A DNA stretch of 64,000 bases from Cololabis saira. Lineage: Eukaryota; Chordata; Actinopteri; Beloniformes; Belonidae. A model generated the notes under the pieces. It did no database searches. It worked only from the letters and a program-made list of their open reading frames with translations, and was not told where the DNA came from. Location of the stretch: contig NC_084599.1 in the NCBI RefSeq assembly GCF_033807715.1, positions 14,792,625 to 14,856,624 on the forward strand, given 5' to 3'. Positions 41,792-64,000 of this stretch are shown one piece after another. Made by a program: the position numbers and the translations under genes. Within the stretch, counting starts at the first letter, position 1; the number at the start of each line of letters is the position of its first letter.

Positions 41792-42467
41792 GGACCAGCA
41801 GCAAGGGAGCAGTGGGCCAAGGTACTGGGAGATTATTGAACACTAAAATATACGTTTGAGTTGGTTTTGAATGGTTGAGCATAATGGAGGTGTTTTGGGT
41901 GTAGGCTATTTTAACTCCCTTTTGTGTTTGAACTAATCAACACAGGAAGTCTGCTGCGGTTCCATTGCCTCTGATCTCCCAACCTACTGGTAAAGCCAGT
42001 ATGGCTTGATCATGCCACACAGTCTGCAGCGGGGTTGCATTTCAAGGTCCTCATACATCCAAACTAGGCTTTTGCTTATTGTTACTCACACTGAGTGTGT
42101 GGATCTCACTCTTACAGTTATCTGCAGGTATTTGCAGAGTTTAGTCTACATGGTTTTCACCTGCTGCAGAGGGGAAAGTTTCATGTTTAATGTAACTTAG
42201 CAAATTTGACATCTTTACTTTTAATATACAGTTTTTGCTTGGCAGGATATATTTATGTATATATTTATTTTTATTTTTTTCATTAAATCATCCTGTTAAG
42301 TACTTTTACTTTTTATAACCACAATCCCACCTCATATCATCTGCTGTCAGCTAGAAATTAGTTTACTCATGTTGCTTTCATGCCCCTTTCTTCCTTTTTT
42401 TTGTTATTTTTTGAGAGTAAAAAGAGGGGGGGGTCAAAAATTCATTTCACTGTGCCCTTGTTTATTG

Positions 42468-42473
42468 AATAAA
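42468..42473 (+). terminator. chst7: Candidate chst7 polyadenylation signal
   Basis: AATAAA about 680 bases after the chst7 stop, with T/G-rich sequence around it. Unproven. Other A-rich hexamers lie nearby. Confidence 0.35.
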
Positions 42474-42539
42474 ATAGGAAAAAAAACAATCTGAAAGGGG
42501 GGAAAAATATGTGTGAGCCAATCTAAGTACACTCCATGC

Positions 42540-43706
42540 AGCCAGATGCTACTAATTATCAGTTTTTGATGAATTTCCCATCAGCAGGCATGCAGACCCC
42601 CTATTAAAGCAAACATACATTGGTGTGGAGCACTCAGGTGTGTATCAACACAGTGCCAAAAGAGAACAATATCAACAGAAGCCTCAGAAACTAATTTATT
42701 TCTAAGCATTAATCTGGAAAGGGTTAAAAGACTGTTCACAGGAAAGATTTACCAACCGTTGCAAATTTTACAGCCAGCGGACATTCCAGTAATTCTACCC
42801 CAAAAACAGTACGTGCAATAACCCAAGAGCTACATCTCAGACTCCGCAGGCTTAGCATCTTAAACATCAAAGTCCATGACAGCGCAATTAGAAGAAGACT
42901 GAACCAGTACGACTTGTATGTAGGGGTTGCGAGGAGAAAGCCTGTTCTGTCTAAAAAGAAATGGGGTACGCAAAACTGCATCTGAAGAAACCACAAGACC
43001 CCTGAAACAGTTTCTGGTGGACAGATTAGATCAAAGTGGATTTATGTTTCTTTAATGTCAAATGTCATGTTTGATGAAAACCATATGCAGCAATTCAGCG
43101 TAAACACCTGACACTCACTGTCAAGCATGGCAGCGGAGGAGTGATTTGGGGTTGTTCTTTTTAACCACAGCACCTGTGTACCTTGTGGTCATTGAGTGGA
43201 CCATGAACTCCTCCGTATTGCAGAATATTCTACAGAATGTGCGGCCGTCTAACCAACAACTAAAGCTGGGTCAAACCTGGGTCATGTAACTGTACCGTGT
43301 CTCACAGCACACCAGCAAATCTGCAACAAGATGGGTGAAAAATAACGGGACCAAAGTTTTGGTATGACTGAGTGGAAGTCTAGACCTCAGCCCAACTGAA
43401 ATGCTGTGGTTGTGCCTTACGAGGGCCATGGATAAGCAATTGCCTAACCTCGGTGAACTTGAGAAATGTTGTTTAAAAAAATAAGTCTCAATAACAGGGG
43501 AGACAGATAGCCATTCAGGAAATGCCTGCTTCAAGTTACAGCTGCTAAAAGTAAATGCAGCCTGTTGAGGCATTGGGGTACACAGTGAACCCCAGATGTT
43601 TAGTTTTTTTTTGTTTTTGAGCCCTGTGCAAAAAGTGTATATATTGTTGTTAGTCCGAGATTGTATTTCTGTAATACTGACAATCACTACAATCATATGA
43701 TTTTTA
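42540..43706 (+). mobile_element. Decayed Tc1/mariner transposase relic
   Basis: Plus-strand pieces in shifting frames: an HTH-like part near 42785-42960 (TVRAITQELHLRLRRLSI, then AIRRRLNQYDLY), VKHGSGGVIWGCS near 43130, and LDLSPTEMLWLCL near 43380-43420. The right end CACTACAATCATATGATTTT near 43690 matches the right end of the element at 45604-46467. Stops are frequent. The left end is not defined. Confidence 0.65.
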
Positions 43707-43719
43707 TGTTTTTTGCACA

Positions 43720-45600
43720 CACAAAAAGAACAAATTCAACAGATTAAAGAAAATGTACGAATGTATAACTCAAAAAATCTTACTGTTTTGGCCAGACATT
43801 TTTTGTTTTCTCACAGTGGTGATGAATTACACATTACATGCTGATGGAGCGGCCTACCACCCTCTTCAAATGCATTGTAATTTGAACACAAATGATACCA
43901 GTGTGACTGCTTTTATTGGAATTGGAGTGAGACAATCAGAAATATCTCTGTCCCCTTTAGTGACCAAGTTGCTCTGCTGTCACAGAGGCCTCCTTGTTGT
44001 GTCCCTGGTCTTGCTGGTTTCTCTCTTGGATAGCTGGGGGCTGGCAGCGCGTCACTGGGCCGCAGACTGTGCCGTCAAGAAGGGAGTCATTGTACACGGC
44101 TGCCTGTGATGGGGTAAAGCTCCCTTGGTTGGCACCAGCTTGTCACGGCCAGCTCTCAAAAGCAAAGCCCTCTACAGCTGGCCCGCCTGCAGGCTGTCGG
44201 CATGAATACCTGGGTTGAGGCCCCCACTGCTTCCACCCTGCGGTGGAAGCAGTGGGGGGAAGATTATTGGTCCAACTATATAGCTATTACTCTCATATTA
44301 TTGCATCCGTTTCAGTTTGCAGCCTTGTCATAACTTAAGGATATTACTTTAATCCACATCTGTCTCTTTTCTTCTTCTCATTTATCCTCTTTCCAGGGTC
44401 CTGGTATTCATGTCTGAGGCCCAACGGTGGAATAACAAAACAAGCTGCAGGAATGCGGTCCACTAGGAGGTCTCAAGCATATCTCTCGGGTTGTTTTCCT
44501 TCGCCCGAGCCGGGTCGATGAACTGGAGAAAATTTCAGTGGAAAGAGAGACCAAGCACAGAGAGATGAATTTGAAACGAGGAGAAGAGAGCTTATTCTTT
44601 TACAGCGCAGCGTGTTTGACAGCAGAAGGGTCTGTGCAGATGAAGAAAATGTGGGGAGGGGGATAAAACAAGAGGCCGATTTGTGCTCGTGTTCCTCTGG
44701 GCCAACTTTTGTCCTCTCAGTAGCACTAATTCCTCCTCAAAGCCTCTGCAAGTAAAAGCCCGAGGTCCTTCTCGGGACATGAATCCAGGGTGGAAGCATC
44801 AGGTTTTCCTCTGACCTGTGTGACTTATCCATCCAGCTAATGACTTAGCATTCCTCATAGTAAACAACAGTAGGATCACTAACAATGCTAACGCAGCTCT
44901 GAAAGAGACTCCAGTATTTTGTGGAAAAGGGGGCCCGCCTGAACTGAGGAAGCATTGTTCCACCCCCAGTCCTTCAGAAATCTACACAGCTGCAGCACCG
45001 TACTGACAAAATCACTCACACGGGTGTGAAATGTTTTAATATCTACAGACTTCTTGGACATCTGCCTCTGTTCTCTACCAAAATACCTCCCAGCAAACCT
45101 TCACAAAACACAAAAAATGGTACTGAATCATGCAATTCTCTGTTTTTTGCTCTGTAATCGTGGTCTGAAAACACTTTGAAATGCACTTCTGGATGAGGAT
45201 GTGTTGTGGAGGCGTCATGTTTACCCGAATTCACTTATTCAGATTATGAAGTTTTTTCTGGGTATAGTAACCATGTCAGTTCTCAAGTTCTCATGTCTAA
45301 AATAAATAAATTACTTTTGGACTATTTAAACTGACTTTAAACTCAAAGGAAATGTGTGTGATTGCTACCTGTATTAATGAAGGTTTATATGATTTACTTT
45401 ATAAGTACATTGTAATGCATTGATTGTATAGATCTAATTGGAGTGAATGTGAGCTATAAGTCACCGAACGGGCCTCCATTCTTCATACCATGCAAGTTAT
45501 TATTCAGAACTGAACAGCTCATCACCGCTACTTTATAGTGATGTGCCAAAGTTAGTACTCCATCTATATATTTTTTTTTAAGAAATAAAAAATAAACAAT
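43720..45600. other. Intergenic DNA
   Basis: No gene recognised. It contains a perfect 17 bp-arm hairpin at 44221-44258. Open frames are short and resemble no family known to me. Confidence 0.55.
44221..44258. repeat. Perfect hairpin, 17 bp arms
   Basis: CCCCCACTGCTTCCACC, four bases (CTGC), then GGTGGAAGCAGTGGGGG. GC-rich and perfectly paired. No T run follows, and there is no gene next to it. Confidence 0.9.
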
Positions 45601-45603
45601 TTA

Positions 45604-46467
45604 AAAAAATCATGTGATAATAGTGGGTCCTTTTTATTAAGAAAATACAACTTCCAATGAATATCTAATTTTTTTCAGCATGGCATTATATATTTGAAGC
45701 AAAAAAATAATCCGAAAAGAAAATCATATAGGTAACAGTAAATACTTTTATAATCCAATAGCTTGTACATCGCCCTTTAGCAGCAATAACCTTAAACTAG
45801 TCACTTCTATATGACCTTTTCAGTCTAACACATTCTTTTTTTAAAAAAGGGTCTTTTTTGAAGTTAGAGGTTTATGCAGAAGAGGCTGTCACGCTCTCAA
45901 CAAGCCATTCTTGTTCAGCCTCCCTCTCACCGTCTTGTCGTGGACTTTAATGTTTAACATGCTCAGTGAGGCATGCAAGGTCTGGCATGTAGCTCCTTAG
46001 ATATTTTATTTTCTCAGAACATTGCACGGTCTGACCTTAAGGTCAATTCTGCTTGGATGTACATACTTTCCTAACAGTTTTCTAAATGTTTGGGAATAGT
46101 TTTATGACCCTTTCCAGGTTAATGTGCAGCAACATTTACTTCTTTGAACAGCCCTGCTTATGTCTTTCCCCCTTGGCACTGTGTAAACATGCTTGAATGC
46201 TCCAGAAAAGCAAAACATTTACTTTCACGGAGCTCTGCACACTTGTTGATGATCAGTTCATCAAGGGCTAGTAATTAGCAGCACCTTGCTGGAAGTTCTA
46301 TAGAAGCAGCAAGGGGGTACTTAGTATTGACTACATTTGTTATTATATTACTTTTGGTTTAATTTTTTGTTAAATAAATAATGACATTGTTTTTAAGAAA
46401 ATGTAATATTATTTTGAGGATTTAATTGCCCATTTCTAAGACCCACTACAATCATATGATTTTTTTT
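45604..46467. mobile_element. Non-autonomous mariner-like element, about 860 bp
   Basis: The left end AAAAAATCATGTGATAATAG and then TGGGTCC is mirrored by the right end GACCCACTACAATCATATGA. The interior keeps words from a decayed mariner-type transposase on the minus strand (complement of CATCGCCCTTTAGCAGCAAT and CTGCTTATGTCTTTCCCCC), but no usable frame. Confidence 0.65.
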
Positions 46468-46469
46468 AT

Positions 46470-49400
46470 ATAATAGTGGTGCAGTCACAGTGGATTAGGG
46501 AGTGTGTACATCACTCGCTGGTTGTTAAAGCAGGCGTCCACTGGATTTGTACTTGAACTCAAAATTTGATATTCCGTTGTTATTTTACATCTATTAGGAG
46601 ATGAGCAGTGATTGTGGTGTGTTGTTTGTCTAAATGCATCAAGCAGCACAGTTCAAACAGGATGTTCATGTGGAGCCATCACACTTCCTTTGATAGCTTC
46701 AAGGGGAAAACAACATACAGCTGAACGACTGAACTTGAAGATTTTTTATTTACATGATCACATGCAAACTGTGACGCACCCGGCAGCCAGTTGCAACTAG
46801 AAACCACAGGTGGACATATTGACAAATAGGCTACATCTCACATTTCTCAGGTACAGAGAGAGTTTTAAAATAGCCAGCAAGACAACTGACAGTACAGCAG
46901 CATGGAGAAAGACAGAGTGCACATGAAGGTTATATAAGAGTCCCACGAGTGTCCTCTGTGCGAGGTAAAGTGCCAGTCTCTGCTCATTTAATCATCTGCC
47001 GCCTTCAGTTAAATTGTCAGTGATGTTGCTTCAGTCCGACTGCATGTCAGCCAGCGGGGCAGCGATGGAGGGGAAATTCACAGCACTTAAGCACAGTCCT
47101 CTTCATCTTGAGATGCAACAACTTCACTATTCAGTCTTTGCACAAGGTTTCTGTGCAACATTTTCTATCAGGCACGGTATAAGCAAAAGCGGTTGTTTTT
47201 TTTAGTTAAATGACACGTATGTGCTTCCTTTTCCATCAGACAGAAAAACTGACAGCAGCCAGAGAGCCTTTTCCTCCAGCAAACTTTAAATGCACACAGC
47301 CAGCACGGCGCTTACACAACTAGATTCATTTCCTCTTGGAGGTCCCCAGTGACCAAAATAAACGCACAAGTAACTCTGGCGTGAACGCTTCAGATTCAGC
47401 TCAGACTGTTGTGCCACTCACACAGACACTTCAAGTTGTGGAAATGAGGACATAGTACGTGTTTCAGGTGTCAAAACAGGGCCACATTGGCTTAATAATA
47501 AACAGAAATACTTCACAAGCAGCAAACATCAGTGATATGTGCCCAAAGAGCTGGATGCAGCTTCGTCAGCCCTAAAACAGCACGGCAGTCCAAGTACGAC
47601 CAGTTCAGTTTGGAGCTACATAGGACACTGGCTTGAATTGTATTAAATTGTTGGGGTTTTGTAATCAAGCTGTGTAGAAGGTCACCAGAGAGTAACTTAA
47701 TGAACAACAATAATTTCATAAGTGAAGCAAATCAAATTGCAGAAAGACTGAAGGTCAGTGGTCTGATGACAGTTAATACGAGCGGCATGAGCGAAATATG
47801 ACGTTTCTGAGCCTCAGGTAGTCGAGCAAAACATGATCTTCTCATTATATATTGTTTACAGTACAAAGCTTTGAGTAGACAGGCTTTCATTTGACCCCCA
47901 AACAAAAAACATCAAAAATCTCATCGTCTTCACAGCCAAAAAACACACCATTATGTGTTTCTTTTGTCTGTTAAAACGTCACGTTTTCAGAGACTGACAG
48001 GTCATGCTCAAGCTTGGATGACTCATAATTAGCATTATTTACGTGCATAACCTCAAAGTATTATCGCTTTCACAGATAGTTGAAATAAATGGGAGGTTGT
48101 ACCCTTATTTGACCTTTATTTATTTGTTTAACTGTACCAATATAAAAAAAATATAACTTGGATGAGTGTAAAAAAAAGTAGTGGTAGAGTCTACTTATAA
48201 ATCGAGGCTTAAAAAGTGCTTTTGCAAGCACTTATCTTCATCGATTGTCGTCAGTGGTCTCTTTCCTTTGGGATTTCAGGTCACTCAAGTCTCAAAGTTT
48301 AGCAGCCGAAGTTTAAAATTAAAAGAACAAAAGAAAAAAAAAGGTATAAGTGAGGCAACTCGGGAGCTAGTGCAGGCAGGCAACAAGAGTGGCATTTTGT
48401 GTTCACGCTAACTCCTCTACACGGTTCCCTTGGGTTTTATATTTGACTTTTTTCTGTTTAAAGGAGTGAATGGTGCCCCACCTGAACCCAACGTCCACTC
48501 GCAGGCTCCGTCTCTCAGGCGCAGGACAGGGCAGTTTAAATTCATCATTACCAATGTCTCAATATACAGTAAGGAGGGAGCTAAACTAACAGCATAAATA
48601 AAAGTCTGTTGCATAAGTGGACTGACCTCCATCCATCCATCCATCCATCTTCTACACCCGTTTAATCCTGCACGGGGTCACGGGGAAGTGGACTGACCTA
48701 AATGTGGTAATATTAACACTGCTTTTCCCAGTGCAGTTTTCTCAGTTAAATGTGAAGTTGACATGGATTAACAATTTATCTGATGAATTAAAATAAAAAC
48801 AAACTTTATCCAATTTCTCACATGAAACCGTCAAATTCGGATCAGTTCCAGCATCTTTGATGGGTCGTTTTAATATAATTCAACCGAAGCGGCTCTAAAC
48901 AACATTATATTCTGCAGAAGATTCAAAAACCCGACGGTGTGCTCTTCACCTCAGCGAGTCAACTGCATCAGACCGCACATCCTACTTCTCCCGTATGGTG
49001 ATTATCAGCGTTATCTCATGAGAAATCTTATCATTAAAAGTTAAACACATCTGGCCCTTATTTGAGCGACAGAAAAAGTCCAAAACACAGAAAAGGATCC
49101 AGGCCGGCTCAAGACAACATGCACGCGTACTATCTGAGACAGTAACTTGGTGTGAACCATAAAAACCAGCGGTTCTGGATCAAAGCTATTTACATGCTAG
49201 CATTCTTCCACCACGGCCGGCAGCTGTGGAGGAAACACATTCACTGTCTCACGTGCGTCTCACACGCCACCGTTTCCCCATATTCAGATGAATGGTACGC
49301 ATTTACAAAAACAGCTTTCATCTCAATGCCATTCATCGTTTCGTCAGCATGGACTTGTGGAATGTGATGAGAGAGAGAGAGTTTTTCCTACTTCTTTACC

Positions 49401-49742
49401 ACTCAGGCTGAGCCACAAAGTGCCATCTGTACGACCATGTGGGTAACATTTTTTTGCACAACTTTCCGTCGTGACACTCTAGAAGTATCCTTGAGAATAA
49501 ATCTTCTCTGTGATGAGGATGAAATGTTCCCTGGTCTCTGCCTCTTGGCCTAGAGGGAGCTCAGCCCCCCCCCCTCCCCACTCCTCCTGTCTACTTCCAT
49601 CTCTTCATAATGTCTCATCGTGGAAGTACTGGGCACTTGGAAGTAGAAAGAGCAGAGGACAAGGTATCTGGATGGGCAGTGGGGTCAGGTAGAAGTTGGC
49701 AGCTCAAGCAGGCGGGTGGGGGATGGGGGGGGGAGGGCAGAG
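46470..49742. other. Intergenic / probable slc9a7 3' untranslated region
   Basis: Mostly unique sequence between the mariner-like element and the slc9a7 stop codon at 49743. No coding exon was recognised. Part of it is likely the 3' UTR of slc9a7, but the end cannot be set from sequence. It holds a short dispersed repeat at 48630-48690. Confidence 0.5.
48630..48692. repeat. Dispersed CCATCCATCCATC repeat fragment
   Basis: CCATCCATCCATCCATCCAT, then TTCTACACCCGTTTAATCC and TGCACGGGGTCACGGGG is the end of a very common teleost repeat. A second, degraded copy lies at 63918-64000. Confidence 0.6.
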
Positions 49743-63287
<13,545 letters not shown>

Positions 63288-63917
63288 CTGCAACACAAAA
63301 ACAAGGTTTAGACCAATTTTTGTCAAAATCAATATCACAATCACTTACAATTATGGATATCTGACTGTGCATGTACACAGACTGGATCTACAGTACCAAA
63401 CAAAATGAGCGCAAATAAAATCCTGCACTATTATTATTTTATCTCTCTAAAAATATGCATTTGTTTTGTGTATTCAATGTGGAAATTGTTTTCAAAGTAC
63501 AACATTTCATGCATTTGAGAAAACATCTCATAGGATGTAATAAAAGTGTAGGGCGAAACCCATGTACAGCAGGTGATTTCCACTCCTCCAGTAGAGGGCG
63601 CTAGAGGGCTGTATGTCTGTGACGAGCAGTCTTCACATATTAGTGAGACATTCAACAAGAGCTCCAAAACCAGACACACCAACACTCAAAAGTGTTGAAT
63701 CTTTTTAGGTGTAGTTTGATAACGCCAGTAAAAGCATCACTCAGAGCCTAATAACACACGGCTACAATAAATACACTACTCTATTAGTAAAACAAAAACT
63801 ATTTTAAACATTACTGAAGAGAATGTATGTGAATATCTATATAGTTTACCAGAATGACGCAATAAAAGTACAGACATCAGAACATTACTGAATTTAACAA
63901 TGCTTAGTTATTATATT
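63288..63917 (-). other. slc9a7: slc9a7 intron, 3' part
   Basis: Upstream of the first visible slc9a7 exon. No exon was recognised up to the window end, so the next exon lies beyond 64000. Confidence 0.7.
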
Positions 63918-64000
63918 AATCCATTTTCTACACCTGCTTTATTCTGTTGGGAGAGGGGTCGGGCGTGGGGGGTATCCCAGCTGTCATACTCCATTAATCC
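63918..64000. repeat. Degraded copy of the CCAT...GGGGTC dispersed repeat
   Basis: ATCCATTTTCTACACCTGCT, then GGGAGAGGGGTCGGG matches the repeat fragment at 48630, cut by the window end. Confidence 0.45.

Noticed and set aside
44221..44258. Intrinsic terminator
   Set aside because: Perfect hairpin but no T run, and the genome is eukaryotic.

Overview
This is a 64 kb piece of a ray-finned (teleost) fish nuclear genome. Vertebrate genes are split by GT-AG introns. Intergenic and intronic DNA is full of long dinucleotide microsatellites and of relics typical of fish genomes: Tc1/mariner transposons, L2/CR1-like LINEs, Rex3/RTE-like LINE tails and several foldback MITEs. No bacterial, viral, CRISPR or RNA genes were seen.

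Four protein-coding genes are supported by exon-by-exon reading. (1) cyfip1, minus strand, 5' part only: nine coding exons between 92 and 7319, a probable non-coding first exon near 15.46-15.8 kb, and the rest beyond base 1. (2) tubgcp5, minus strand, complete, 25.39-37.46 kb, 23 coding exons giving about 1012 aa. (3) chst7, plus strand, complete, 39.41-41.79 kb, two coding exons, 425 aa. (4) slc9a7 (NHE7-type organellar Na+/H+ exchanger), minus strand, 3' part only: ten coding exons between 49.74 and 63.29 kb, with upstream exons beyond base 64000.

Layout: cyfip1 coding exons 0-7.3 kb; cyfip1 intron 1 and 5' exon 7.3-15.8 kb; repeat-rich intergenic DNA 15.8-25.4 kb, holding a Tc1 element broken by a 1.7 kb GC-rich insertion and a truncated LINE; tubgcp5; a short interval 37.5-39.4 kb made largely of two DNA-transposon-like elements; chst7; 8 kb of intergenic DNA with two mariner-like relics; then slc9a7, whose last introns are long. 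chst7 and slc9a7 converge, as I recall for their human Xp11.3 counterparts. cyfip1 and tubgcp5 are neighbours as in human 15q11.2. The window therefore joins two conserved gene pairs.

The genes do not form one pathway. Cyfip1 is a WAVE-complex/translation regulator, Tubgcp5 a gamma-tubulin ring component, Chst7 a Golgi sulfotransferase and Slc9a7 a trans-Golgi/endosomal exchanger. The most notable sequence-level points are a U12-type AT-AC intron in slc9a7, a GC-AG intron and a frame-breaking 22-nt candidate microexon in tubgcp5, a 573 bp foldback element inside the chst7 intron, an 864 bp TTAA-flanked foldback element whose loop encodes a short acidic ORF, and a TSD-bounded GC-rich insertion inside a Tc1 terminal repeat. 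I found no clear previously undescribed system.
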